Source: a virus
Direction: 5' to 3' (one strand)
DNA length: 39,130 nt
IMG/VR virus record: IMGVR_UViG_3300030333_008685
Span: 1 to 39,130 of that record
Position 1 is the first letter of the stretch, and each line of letters begins with the position of its first letter. Made by a program: the position numbers and the translations under genes. The notes below the pieces were generated by a model. That model worked only from the letters and a program-made list of their open reading frames with translations. It searched no databases and was not told where the DNA came from. This document shows positions 1 through 7,082 of the stretch, piece after piece.

Positions 1-433
1 TATCTCCGGGGATCTTTTTTGTTTCTAAAATAACGTTGTTATGTTTGTTGCAAACATATTCTATAGCGTTTTCAGTCAAAAATCCTTTACAATAATCAGA
101 AATAATTATACAATCATACCCCGCTAAACAGTGGTGACCTATTAAATCTGAAATTATTAAATTTTTTACTGTATCTGTGTTGTCAACACGTAAAAAAGTG
201 TGATTTGTAAGGTCATCTACGAATCTTTGCTTAATTAATTCTTCTTGTTGATGGTAAAAATCAGGATCAATACCGTAACTTTTTAAGTTGTTTACGACAT
301 TACCTGCCATACCATCAACTATAACTTCTCTAACTGGGGAAAAGACAGGAGCAGGGTAATCGGGGCATAATCTGAACGATTTGCCATAAGTGAAATGGTC
401 TACGCATTTTTCTCCAATTACGAGAACGTTCAT
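1..433 (-). CDS. HldE/RfaE1-like sugar (heptose-7-phosphate) kinase, PfkB family, 3'-truncated by window edge
   Basis: An open frame runs from an ATG at 433 off the left edge, giving 144 codons of the N-terminal part. The product starts MNVLVIGEKCVDHFTYGK and continues with RLCPDYPAPVF, GMAGNVVNNLKSYG and SDYCKGFLT. These match the order of conserved blocks in D-glycero-D-manno-heptose-7-phosphate kinases (VVGDxMLDRYxxG, RISPEAPVPV, GGAANVAxNxxxLG, SDYxKG). The family phosphorylates a sugar phosphate at C1 on the way to nucleotide-activated heptose. The C-terminal PfkB catalytic motif lies outside the window, so activity cannot be judged. Together with the nearby glycosyltransferase and the nucleotide-sugar genes it suggests a phage glycan pathway. 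It could be another PfkB kinase, but the heptose-kinase subgroup fits best. Confidence 0.72.
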   Translation of the reverse strand, partial: MNVLVIGEKCVDHFTYGKSFRLCPDYPAPVFSPVREVIVDGMAGNVVNNLKSYGIDPDFYHQQEELIKQRFVDDLTNHTFLRVDNTDTVKNLIISDLIGHHCLAGYDCIIISDYCKGFLTENAIEYVCNKHNNVILETKKIPGD

Positions 434-449
434 ATGAATTAATTAGAAA

Positions 450-537
450 AAAAGACAAAAAAAACCATGCAAGCCCCACCTACTAACTATAAGTACCACC
501 ACATACATTATAGTTCACAAACTAACTTGCATGGTCA
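450..537 (-). ncRNA. Candidate late small RNA with closed terminal stem and poly-U tail
   Basis: On the minus strand a perfect 10-bp stem (526-535 with 464-473, ACCATGCAAG/CTTGCATGGT) encloses 52 nt. A second perfect 8-bp stem (508-515 with 485-492) is nested inside with a 15-nt loop. The closing stem is followed directly by a T-rich run (about 450-463), as at a Rho-independent terminator. A late-type TAAATA lies just upstream, with predicted +1 near 537. No convincing reading frame is present. It could instead be an unusually large terminator for the glycosyltransferase gene. It does not fit a tRNA: no T-loop and wrong arm spacing. Confidence 0.5.
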
Positions 538-542
538 AAATT

Positions 543-560
543 TATTTATTATTATTTATA
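543..560 (-). promoter_or_regulatory. Tandem T4-late-type promoter motifs before the candidate small RNA
   Basis: The minus strand reads TATAAATA at 560-553, the exact T4 late consensus, and a second TAAATA at 548-543. The second motif would place +1 at about 537, beside the 5' end of the structured element. The first overlaps the stop codon of the glycosyltransferase gene. Confidence 0.5.
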
Positions 561-1269
561 TTTGTTCAAGTATTTTTTCTTCTTTTTCGTAATGAGCACT
601 GTAAAGTTTATAAAAATCATTTTCTTTTACAGGGTGTTCATACGTAATGAATTTATTATTATATATTTTTATATTTTCAGAACTCAATATTCCTCCTGTA
701 AAAATATCTTCAATACCGAATTTATCATTTTTATAGCTACCTTTATATTTTGAGATTATTTCAATAGCGTTTTTAGAAAAAATAACACACTCACCACTGC
801 AATAAAATTGCGGAAGTTTACCAGTGTACTTGTTTCTTTCTTTATAAAATTTTAAATTTCTTAATCTTGATCTAGTTGCATCTTCCACGTCAGAAGTAAT
901 TTCAATTTTGTTTCCAATATAATCTCCTTTAAATTTTTCAAATTCAATTTCATCAATATTGTTTATAAAAGTGTCATCATCAATTTTAATAACATATTCA
1001 TATTTTTTTAATGAATTTTTATTTTTAGAAATAAATTTGTAAAACTTTTTATGTACTGTAGAAATACGATCCGGTACATCCAAATACACGTCTTTATATT
1101 TTCCCGTATCGGGTGAAGAACTATCAACATCGAAATTTTTATTGCCCCCGTAAATGAAAAAAACATCAACATTTTCAGGTCTATGTTTTAAAAAAGTATG
1201 TAAAGCGGCTAATTTATATCCAATATTATTTTGAAATGTAGGTATTAATATTGCGTACCGATTTTTCAT
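556..1269 (-). CDS. Glycosyltransferase, GT31/galactosyltransferase-like
   Basis: The product is 237 aa when started at the ATG at 1269. An in-frame ATG at 1314 would put the start inside the terminator of the upstream Hsp20 gene, so it is not preferred. The chain shows KIDDDTF at residues 95-101 (the DDD/DxD metal- and nucleotide-sugar-binding motif) and later FYCSGECVIFSKNA and GIEDIFTGG. These match the order DDDxF, YCSGxxYVxS and EDVxxG of the beta-1,3-galactosyltransferase (GT31) family. It probably transfers a sugar from a nucleotide sugar to a glycan or protein; donor and acceptor are unknown. It lies beside a heptose-kinase-like gene, and the genome also makes activated deoxy-sugars. 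No signal peptide or membrane segment is visible, so it probably acts in the cytoplasm. Confidence 0.7.
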   Translation of the reverse strand: MKNRYAILIPTFQNNIGYKLAALHTFLKHRPENVDVFFIYGGNKNFDVDSSSPDTGKYKDVYLDVPDRISTVHKKFYKFISKNKNSLKKYEYVIKIDDDTFINNIDEIEFEKFKGDYIGNKIEITSDVEDATRSRLRNLKFYKERNKYTGKLPQFYCSGECVIFSKNAIEIISKYKGSYKNDKFGIEDIFTGGILSSENIKIYNNKFITYEHPVKENDFYKLYSAHYEKEEKILEQI

Positions 1270-1312
1270 TGTTACGATATAATTTATTAAGTATCTCTTT
1301 AAAACAAGCGAC

Positions 1313-1341
1313 AAAAAAAGCGGCCACCGAAGTGACCGCTT
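1313..1341 (-). terminator. Rho-independent terminator after hsp20
   Basis: On the minus strand a 10-bp stem (AAGCGGTCAC with GTGGCCGCTT, one G-T pair) closed by a TTCG tetraloop is followed by a run of seven T. It sits 17 nt after the hsp20 stop codon. Confidence 0.9.
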
Positions 1342-1357
1342 ACTAGCTCGAATTAAA

Positions 1358-1774
1358 TTATTTCACTTCAATAATTTTTACTTCTTTTTCCTTCTGCTTT
1401 TTAGAAGGCACTGTTACTCTAAGTACTCCATTTTCTAGAGATGCTTCAAGTTTGTTTACGTCAAATTTATATTGATCAAATCCAAAAGAACGATTATAAC
1501 TTTCTTCTTTTGAACCACCACTGCTTGTAATAGTGCGTGATGCATTAATATACACTTGGTCTTCTTCTACCGACATTTTAAGATTATCTTTAGTAACCCC
1601 CGGTAAATCAATCTCACAAGTGAATTGTTTATTCGTAGTATTAAACCTCACTTTATCGTCCGAAAAGGAGGATTTTCCTAACGAGAAAAACGGATCGTTG
1701 AAAAATGTATCTAAAAGATCAGAGCTGTACCGTCCCGCTCTCGGACTTCCTAAAACACTTAATAATTTACTCAT
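1358..1774 (-). CDS. hsp20: Small heat shock protein, Hsp20/alpha-crystallin family
   Basis: The product is 138 aa with the alpha-crystallin domain at about residues 38-130. Visible blocks are FTCEIDLPGVTKDNLKMSVE, YINASR, a YNRSF strand and LENGVLRVTVPSKK, which matches the family's A-x-x-x-n-G-v-L signature. A short KIIEV tail stands where the I-x-I/V oligomerisation motif usually is. It is an ATP-independent holdase that keeps unfolding proteins soluble. T4-like marine phages often carry one. The ATG at 1774 is chosen because a late-type TAAATA ends 7 nt upstream; the TTG two codons earlier is less likely. Late expression suggests help with virion assembly rather than early host takeover. 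A strong terminator follows. Confidence 0.95.
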   Translation of the reverse strand: MSKLLSVLGSPRAGRYSSDLLDTFFNDPFFSLGKSSFSDDKVRFNTTNKQFTCEIDLPGVTKDNLKMSVEEDQVYINASRTITSSGGSKEESYNRSFGFDQYKFDVNKLEASLENGVLRVTVPSKKQKEKEVKIIEVK

Positions 1775-1781
1775 ATACAAC

Positions 1782-1787
1782 TATTTA
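1782..1787 (-). promoter_or_regulatory. Late-type promoter TAAATA for hsp20
   Basis: The minus strand reads CTTAAATA with 7 nt to the ATG at 1774, as before the virion genes in this window. Confidence 0.6.
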
Positions 1788-1865
1788 AGCGTATAGCCCA
1801 GTGAAATCAAGATTTCCCACCAACCCACCCCTCTTTAGTTATGCGATATACTCCTTCAAAATTTT

Positions 1866-2432
1866 TTACAAACTAAGAGTGAAATCTTGAGCTTCTTTTG
1901 GTATGGTAATGTTATGCTTTTTTAAAACGTACCAACCATTATGATTTTTAGTTTTATTTAATGATTTATGCATGTTTATATCCAATATTGGAGTTAACAC
2001 ATAACCATACTGTTTATCATTAACCCCGAGCATGTTAAAGCCTAATTTTTCATAAAATGGAATAGCATCTTTATCACACCACATACGAATTGCTTTACAC
2101 CCAGAATTAAATGCATTCTCCCATGCATGCTCCATCAATTTAGAAGCAATTCCTTGTTTACGAAAACGTTTGCACGTAAAAATTCTTTTAATATGCAAAT
2201 TGTTATCTTCAAATGTATATGCAACTGCCCCAGCAATATCTTTTCCAGGTGGTAAATGTGGAGTTATATCAACCGCAATTTTAATCGGAAATTTGTCCCA
2301 GTATTTTTTATCATCCCAATATGGCATGATGTCATTAACTGCATAATCGTGAGCCCATTCGTCGTAATATTGAATGTGATGACATTTAAAGTCAAAAAAG
2401 TCACGAGGTGCTGAGTATATATTAAATTCCAT
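1866..2432 (-). CDS. GNAT-family N-acetyltransferase
   Basis: The product is 188 aa. The acetyl-CoA-binding motif A is visible as RIFTCKRFRKQGIASKLM (about residues 83-100, the R/Q-x-x-G-x-A signature). It is followed by CKAIRMWCDKDAIPFYEKLGF, the beta-5/alpha-4 block of GNAT enzymes in which a Tyr before the LGF turn is usual. The family moves an acetyl group from acetyl-CoA to an amine; the substrate is unknown. The C-terminal 50 residues do not match anything I recognise. A perfect-spacing sigma70-type promoter lies directly upstream, with its -35 box inside the end of nrdB. The gene can thus be transcribed early and apart from the nrd genes. Confidence 0.85.
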   Translation of the reverse strand: MEFNIYSAPRDFFDFKCHHIQYYDEWAHDYAVNDIMPYWDDKKYWDKFPIKIAVDITPHLPPGKDIAGAVAYTFEDNNLHIKRIFTCKRFRKQGIASKLMEHAWENAFNSGCKAIRMWCDKDAIPFYEKLGFNMLGVNDKQYGYVLTPILDINMHKSLNKTKNHNGWYVLKKHNITIPKEAQDFTLSL

Positions 2433-2438
2433 ACTTAA

Positions 2439-2466
2439 ATTATAACAACTGCTTAAAAATCATCAA
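2439..2466 (-). promoter_or_regulatory. Sigma70-type promoter for the GNAT gene
   Basis: The minus strand reads TTGATG (2466-2461), 16 nt, TATAAT (2444-2439), 6 nt, ATG. Predicted +1 is the A of ATG. The -35 box lies within the last codons of nrdB. Confidence 0.8.
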
Positions 2467-3451
2467 CTAAAGCCCCACTGGATTGGTATTCGATTACTCT
2501 AGTCTCAAAAAAGTTTTTAGCTTTCAATAAATCTTGCACTTCTGACAAGAAATCAAACGGGTTACGGTCAGAATCGAACCTAAAATCAATTCCTACCCCT
2601 TCAAGCCTTCTGTTTCCGATGTACTCCATATACTCAACAAACATATCTGCATTTAAACCCAAAATACCACTCGGTAATACATCTTGAGCGTATGCAATTT
2701 CCAATTCCACGGCTTGTTTTAAGATTGCAGTCAGTTGGTCTACAAATTCTTCCGTCCAAACGTCGGGATTTTGTTCTTTTATTTTATTAATGAGGGTCGA
2801 ACCAAATTTAATATGGTTGCTTTCATCCCGAAGGGTGTATTCAATTTGTTCTCCAATTCCGGGTAATTTATCCTTCATGTGAAGCAACATTGCAAAGCCA
2901 GAAAAGAAAAATGTACCTTCACAAACGATCCAATACAAGAATGCTGCTTTAAGAAACTGTTGCTTGCCTTCAAACGTTTCAATGTCAATGTCTTTTGAAA
3001 TGCTTCGGGTAACTTCCATCAAAAAGTCATCCTTTGCCTTAATAGAAGGCACCCTACTGTAAGCTTCATACACTTCGTTGATGTCTAATGAAAGAGAATC
3101 ACAAATATGTACAATTGTGTCGTTATGCAAACACTCTTCCCAAATTTGTCGGGACATATACTGACGACATTCTGGGTCTGTCACATATTTGTACAACGTC
3201 ACTAAATTATTTCCAACGAGACTTTCACTTCCTGCAAAAAATCCCAAGGTACGTTTAGCTACATGCTTTTCTTCTTCACTTAATAGGTCACTATTCCAAT
3301 TTTGAATGTCTCTAGTCATTGGAATTTCTTCTGGGTCCCAATTATTTCTTTTACCAGTCTTGTATAAATCCCAAGCCCACTTGTTTACATGTGGAAGAAT
3401 TTGATTTACACCAGCGGACTCGTTAGAAAGAATTTGACCTGTTTTAGACAT
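2453..3451 (-). CDS. nrdB: Class I ribonucleotide reductase small subunit, class Ic-like (no radical tyrosine)
   Basis: The product is 332 aa, the R2 subunit that holds the dimetal cofactor and starts the radical in NrdA. Metal ligands can be placed at E76 (FFAGSESLVG), E106 and H109 (WEECLHN), E178 (CEGTFFF), and E210 and H213 (RDESNHIKFG). The position of the E. coli radical Tyr122, four residues after the His ligand plus one, is Ile113 in LHNDTIVHICDSL. The first ligand is Glu instead of the usual Asp84. Both are traits of the Chlamydia-type class Ic R2, which uses a Mn/Fe cofactor in place of a tyrosyl radical. The C-terminal tail (FFETRVIEYQSSGALVDDF) has the usual radical-transfer and docking character. 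It is transcribed from its own promoter inside the end of the preceding small gene. Confidence 0.95.
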   Translation of the reverse strand: MSKTGQILSNESAGVNQILPHVNKWAWDLYKTGKRNNWDPEEIPMTRDIQNWNSDLLSEEEKHVAKRTLGFFAGSESLVGNNLVTLYKYVTDPECRQYMSRQIWEECLHNDTIVHICDSLSLDINEVYEAYSRVPSIKAKDDFLMEVTRSISKDIDIETFEGKQQFLKAAFLYWIVCEGTFFFSGFAMLLHMKDKLPGIGEQIEYTLRDESNHIKFGSTLINKIKEQNPDVWTEEFVDQLTAILKQAVELEIAYAQDVLPSGILGLNADMFVEYMEYIGNRRLEGVGIDFRFDSDRNPFDFLSEVQDLLKAKNFFETRVIEYQSSGALVDDF

Positions 3452-3458
3452 AAAAATA

Positions 3459-3486
3459 ATTATACCTACTCAGCAAAATATCACAA
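3459..3486 (-). promoter_or_regulatory. Sigma70-type promoter for nrdB
   Basis: The minus strand reads TTGTGA (3486-3481), 16 nt, TATAAT (3464-3459), 7 nt, ATG. The TGA of the -35 box is also the stop codon of the 72-aa gene upstream. Confidence 0.8.
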
Positions 3487-3699
3487 GAACAATTTTTTTA
3501 AAACTTTTAGATGAACATCTCTTCCGGTTTCTGACAATAAACTTTCCACCGAAATTAGTGCCTCGTGAATTTTTTTCTTTTTAATGGATTTTATAAATAA
3601 AGGGTCAAGCCCCATATATTTTTCTACAATATACAGGACTAAACTTAACTCATCTTCTTCCAAAGAGTTAACATCATCTGAAGATAATCTTACTGACAT
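3481..3699 (-). CDS. Small hypothetical protein between nrdA and nrdB
   Basis: The product is 72 aa. Its start overlaps the end of nrdA by 10 nt and its stop lies 30 nt before the nrdB start. The chain is mostly helical in character, with a hydrophobic stretch ELSLVLYIVEKYMGL and a basic IKSIKKKKIHEAL segment. No known motif is seen. The tight overlap suggests it is translated with nrdA. It could be a small RNR-associated or regulatory protein, but nothing in the sequence proves that. Confidence 0.65.
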   Translation of the reverse strand: MSVRLSSDDVNSLEEDELSLVLYIVEKYMGLDPLFIKSIKKKKIHEALISVESLLSETGRDVHLKVLKKLFL

Positions 3700-6140
3700 G
3701 ATTCACAATCTGGATTGTCGATACTACAAGCAACCACCTGACTTTCTTGAGCAGCAGTAATGTCTTCTTTCTTTACTGTCTTTACTGTACTCTTTTCTAT
3801 TTGACTAGCGCCTTTATTTCTTAGGTAATATGTTGTTTTTAGTCCAACCTCCCAAGCATGCATGTACATATCATTGAGAGATTTGAGAGATGTCTGATCA
3901 TTATACAAATTCAAGCTTTGACCTTGATCAATCCACACTTGCCTTGCAGCAGCTGCTGAAATTAATTTGATTTGATCCTGTTGAAATGCCGTCTTATATT
4001 TGTCTTTTAATCTATTCTTATCGTCTCTACTTACCCCCTTAGGAAACTCAAAGAGCGTCAAATCTCCGTTACATGCTTTAAGGTTTTCTAATGCATCTAT
4101 CGTCCAGACTCCAAGCTCTTTCATGTCTTTAACAAATGCATCATTTATCATGGTGAAATCGCCTGAGAGAGTGCTATATACAAAGATATTATTGTAATAA
4201 GGCTCAATACTTTGAGCACATCCAACAATACTACTAATGGTTGCAGTAGGTGCAATAGCCATTGTATTGGAATTTCTCATTCCATGCTTCTTAATATGGT
4301 TTCTAACCGTTGACCACTCAAGGGTTTCCGTTGCATCGAAGCTTCTACCCCTATATTCACATAAGGTTTTATATGTATCAAACGGTAATTTACCTTTATC
4401 CCATAATGAACCTTTGTAAGTTGAGTATGATCCACGCTCTTTTGCTAGTTTAGAGCTATTATATATAGCGTGATATGAAATAAACTCATAAATTCTATTA
4501 GATAACTTGATAGCTTCTTCAGAATCCATGTTAACATTGAGATGATAATACATATCATGCCATCCCATTGAACCTAAACCAATAGGTCTGTGTCTAGTAT
4601 TAGAGTTTTTAGCTTCTTCTGTAGGGTAAAAGTTAATATCTACAACATTATCTAACATTCTTATTGCTGTTGCAACAGTTACCTCTAGTTTGTCATAGTC
4701 AATATCGTCTTCTTTAAGATGTTCCCGTAAATTGATACTACCTAAATTACAAACTGCGGTCTCTCCATACTCTTTTATCCTTCTAGTGCCGTCCTCTCTG
4801 TATGTACTTGCTTTTGTATGCAATAAAATTTCAGTACATAAGTTAGAACTATGAACTACACCTTCATGCTGATTACTATAACGTAGATTTGAAGGATCTT
4901 TGAAGGTTATCCACGGGTGACCCGTTTCGAAGATCATTCGGAGCATCTTCTTCCAAAGCTCCTTCGCATCTACCTTCTTGAACGTCTTGAGCTCTCCTGC
5001 TTTACCACGTTTGATGCACTCTGCATACTCGTTTTCGAATTCTTCACCCCAGCTATCATGAAGTTTCGGACACTCGTACGGACTAAACAAATACCAATCG
5101 CCATTTTTCTTAACTTGCTTCATAAACAAGTCAGGAATCCAATTAGCGGTATTCATATCATGAGTACGTTTACGCTCATCACCTGTATTCTTTTTTAGTT
5201 CAAGAAATTCATTTATTTCACCGTGCCATGATTCAAGATAACCACAACCTGCCCCTTTTCGTTTGCCACCCTGGTTGACAGCAACAAGCATATCATTAAA
5301 AATCTTCCAAAAGTAAACAGCGCCTTGTGAAAGCCCATTTGTACCTTTGATATGATTACCAGCTGGTCTAAATGGAGTTAAATCCATACCAAGCCCACCA
5401 GCATATTTGCTTTTTAGAGCTTCTTGATGCAACCCATCAAAGATTCCATCTATGCTATCATCAAATGTTGAAAGAAAACAGGATGAGAGTTGATTGTGAA
5501 CACAACCAGAGTTAAACAGAGTGGGTGTTGATGACATGAATGTAAATGTAGATAAGACATCGTAGAACTTTTTAGCCCATTCTGTTTTATTCTCTTCTTT
5601 GATTGCGAGTCCCATTGCAACTCTCATCCAAAATGCTTGAGGGGTTTCTAACCTCTTTTGATCAATATGCAAAAGATATCGATCATAAATTGTTTGCAAG
5701 CCTAGGTATTCAAACTTGTCGTCACGTTCAAGCTTCAGATAGTTACTAAGCTCTGTTAGATCAAACTTGTTTAATTCTTTTGAAGCAAGACCAAATTTAA
5801 TTAAAGACTTTAAATTAACAATAAAAGTTTTTCTGTATTGCATTTCATATGCGTCTTTATCAGCACTTTCATTAAAAACTTCTTTTACAATTGTTTTATG
5901 CAACAATCTTGCTGCAACTTTTTTATATGCAGGTTCCTGCTCAATAAGAGCACGAGCTGACTTAATTAATGACTTATCAATATCAGAAGTTTTTACACCA
6001 TCAAAGAGTTTGATTCGTGCGTTGTATAAAATTTGATTACGATCAACACTTTCTATGTCTTTGCATGCCCGGTCAATGCATGCTCCTATTTTAGCTTCGT
6101 TAAAAGCAGCTTTTCTACCGTTACGTTTTATTACATTCAT
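3690..6140 (-). CDS. nrdA: Class I ribonucleotide reductase large subunit
   Basis: The product is 816 aa and reduces ribonucleoside diphosphates to deoxy forms for phage DNA synthesis. An N-terminal ATP-cone (residues 1-90, VIKRNGRKAAFNEAKI) provides allosteric activity control. The catalytic barrel shows C221 (LSSCFLSTF), the NLCTEI active-site block (Asn, thiyl Cys and Glu), CNLGSINL with the partner Cys, and PTATISSIVG. The C-terminal tail ends DNPDCESCQ, the swinging CxxC that is re-reduced by thioredoxin or glutaredoxin. All key residues are present. The small subunit two genes downstream lacks the radical Tyr, so the pair probably works as a class Ic-like enzyme. Upstream I see only a weak TATATT element, so promoter assignment is uncertain. 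Confidence 0.97.
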   Translation of the reverse strand: MNVIKRNGRKAAFNEAKIGACIDRACKDIESVDRNQILYNARIKLFDGVKTSDIDKSLIKSARALIEQEPAYKKVAARLLHKTIVKEVFNESADKDAYEMQYRKTFIVNLKSLIKFGLASKELNKFDLTELSNYLKLERDDKFEYLGLQTIYDRYLLHIDQKRLETPQAFWMRVAMGLAIKEENKTEWAKKFYDVLSTFTFMSSTPTLFNSGCVHNQLSSCFLSTFDDSIDGIFDGLHQEALKSKYAGGLGMDLTPFRPAGNHIKGTNGLSQGAVYFWKIFNDMLVAVNQGGKRKGAGCGYLESWHGEINEFLELKKNTGDERKRTHDMNTANWIPDLFMKQVKKNGDWYLFSPYECPKLHDSWGEEFENEYAECIKRGKAGELKTFKKVDAKELWKKMLRMIFETGHPWITFKDPSNLRYSNQHEGVVHSSNLCTEILLHTKASTYREDGTRRIKEYGETAVCNLGSINLREHLKEDDIDYDKLEVTVATAIRMLDNVVDINFYPTEEAKNSNTRHRPIGLGSMGWHDMYYHLNVNMDSEEAIKLSNRIYEFISYHAIYNSSKLAKERGSYSTYKGSLWDKGKLPFDTYKTLCEYRGRSFDATETLEWSTVRNHIKKHGMRNSNTMAIAPTATISSIVGCAQSIEPYYNNIFVYSTLSGDFTMINDAFVKDMKELGVWTIDALENLKACNGDLTLFEFPKGVSRDDKNRLKDKYKTAFQQDQIKLISAAAARQVWIDQGQSLNLYNDQTSLKSLNDMYMHAWEVGLKTTYYLRNKGASQIEKSTVKTVKKEDITAAQESQVVACSIDNPDCESCQ

Positions 6141-6141
6141 T

Positions 6142-6603
6142 TTATCTACAAAATATATAGCATTTAATCCCGGAAATTCTTTGGTAAAAAGGTATATTTT
6201 CGTTTTTAAAGAACAATTCTGGGTTAAATTTACTATTGCTTATTACGCTCAAGTTATCTAAAGGGTAAATACCAGAGCTAAAATTTTTATTAGAGTTTTG
6301 CGTGTTAATTTTAAATTCGAAAAACAATCTCTCATATGATTTTTCATCGAGGTCTTGCTTTTTCATATGCTTAATTAACTTTTTAAAATTATCATTACCT
6401 TCACATATGACACCATAAAAGTGTTTATCATTATGTTTCAATCTTACAGGTTTTAAACTTTTATCAATTAAGTGTCTTTCTTCATCATACCTATTTTCAA
6501 TGTTAAAACCGTAAAATATACAATAATCGTTAGTTAAAAAATTTGATATCTTATTGTACTTTAAACATAAGTCCAAATCTTGAGTTAAATCTATCGGCAA
6601 CAT
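6142..6603 (-). CDS. Hypothetical protein
   Basis: The product is 153 aa from the ATG at 6603. An in-frame ATG eight codons earlier lies upstream of the -10 box, between it and the -35 box, so it cannot be the start of this transcript. The chain starts MLPIDLTQDLDLCLKYNK, is rich in Asn, Phe, Tyr and Lys, and ends KCYIFCR. No domain is recognised. Its stop lies 1 nt before the nrdA start codon, so it is probably the first gene of an nrdA operon and the promoter at 6610-6637 may serve both. A role in nucleotide metabolism or its control is only a guess from this position. Confidence 0.7.
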   Translation of the reverse strand: MLPIDLTQDLDLCLKYNKISNFLTNDYCIFYGFNIENRYDEERHLIDKSLKPVRLKHNDKHFYGVICEGNDNFKKLIKHMKKQDLDEKSYERLFFEFKINTQNSNKNFSSGIYPLDNLSVISNSKFNPELFFKNENIPFYQRISGIKCYIFCR

Positions 6604-6609
6604 ACGGCT

Positions 6610-6637
6610 ATTATAAGAATGCTTCAAGTAGAATCAA
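6610..6637 (-). promoter_or_regulatory. Sigma70-type promoter for the gene at 6142-6603 and probably nrdA
   Basis: The minus strand reads TTGATT (6637-6632), 16 nt, TATAAT (6615-6610), 6 nt, ATG at 6603. This fixes the start codon. Confidence 0.8.
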
Positions 6638-6640
6638 CTT

Positions 6641-6871
6641 TTAGTTTAAAAAGAAAGATTTTTGCAGGAAGAGATTGGGGAGCTTATAAACTTTTGTAAC
6701 TTTACCTTGAGGTTCTTTAACAGTTACGGTTACTGTGTCTCCAGTAACTACAGGACCAGTTTCAATTTCACCGCCGACGTGTCTTACGTATTTTATAGCA
6801 CCAGTTGTGGTGTCTATTGTTTTAATTGTGTTTCTATCGTGACTACTTACGGTGATATTTTCGACGGCCAT
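6641..6871 (-). CDS. Small hypothetical protein, probably late
   Basis: The product is 76 aa, starting MAVENITVSSHDRNTIKTID. It is rich in Thr and Val with alternating beta-strand character (GPVVTGDTVTVTVKEPQGKVTKVYKL), which suggests a small beta-barrel or sandwich. A late-type TAAATA ends 5 nt before the ATG, as for the virion genes, so a minor structural protein is plausible. No family is recognised. Confidence 0.65.
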   Translation of the reverse strand: MAVENITVSSHDRNTIKTIDTTTGAIKYVRHVGGEIETGPVVTGDTVTVTVKEPQGKVTKVYKLPNLFLQKSFFLN

Positions 6872-6876
6872 TAAAA

Positions 6877-6882
6877 TATTTA
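6877..6882 (-). promoter_or_regulatory. Late-type promoter TAAATA for the 76-aa gene
   Basis: The minus strand reads AATAAATA with 5 nt to the ATG at 6871. It overlaps the stop codon of the gene at 6880-7059. Confidence 0.6.
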
Positions 6883-7059
6883 TTTTTTAGCCGTTTTAGC
6901 AGCAGGTTTTGACACAGCAGCGGCAAGTCCTTCAAGCTTTTCGATAATAATATCAAATTTACTTAATTGTTCGGTTAAAGCTGCAATTTGAGCGTCTTTT
7001 TGGTCGAGCTGCTTGTACATATCGTTGATTTTCTGAACTTCATCGTTTGTTAAGGCCAT
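6880..7059 (-). CDS. Small coiled-coil protein, probably late
   Basis: A 59-aa frame runs from an ATG at 7059 to a TAA at 6880-6882. It starts MALTNDEVQKINDMYKQLDQ, continues with a heptad-like helix (IAALTEQLSKFDIIIEKLE) and ends in an Ala/Lys-rich tail (SKPAAKTAKK). The helix with hydrophobic residues at a and d positions suggests a coiled coil. A TATAAATG late-type motif lies 5 nt upstream of the start, and its stop overlaps the next late promoter. The precise promoter spacing and the clean helix support a real gene. Function unknown; a small virion or assembly protein is likely. Confidence 0.7.
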   Translation of the reverse strand: MALTNDEVQKINDMYKQLDQKDAQIAALTEQLSKFDIIIEKLEGLAAAVSKPAAKTAKK

Positions 7060-7064
7060 ACAAT

Positions 7065-7072
7065 CATTTATA
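7065..7072 (-). promoter_or_regulatory. Late-type promoter TATAAATG for the coiled-coil gene
   Basis: The minus strand reads TATAAATG with 5 nt to the ATG at 7059, one base from the T4 late consensus. Confidence 0.6.
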
Positions 7073-7082
7073 CTAATAAATT

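Noticed and set aside
464-535. Possible tRNA in the gap beside the glycosyltransferase gene
   Set aside because: The closing stem is 10 bp, there is no T-arm with TTC-type loop, no D-arm, and a poly-T run follows. It fits a small RNA or large terminator better.
1270-1314. Longer start for the glycosyltransferase
   Set aside because: It would begin at the hsp20 terminator, and the GT-like fold starts at MKNRYAIL.
3690-6140. Several plus-strand frames inside nrdA
   Set aside because: They are shadows of a strongly conserved gene and have no promoter motif at the usual spacing.
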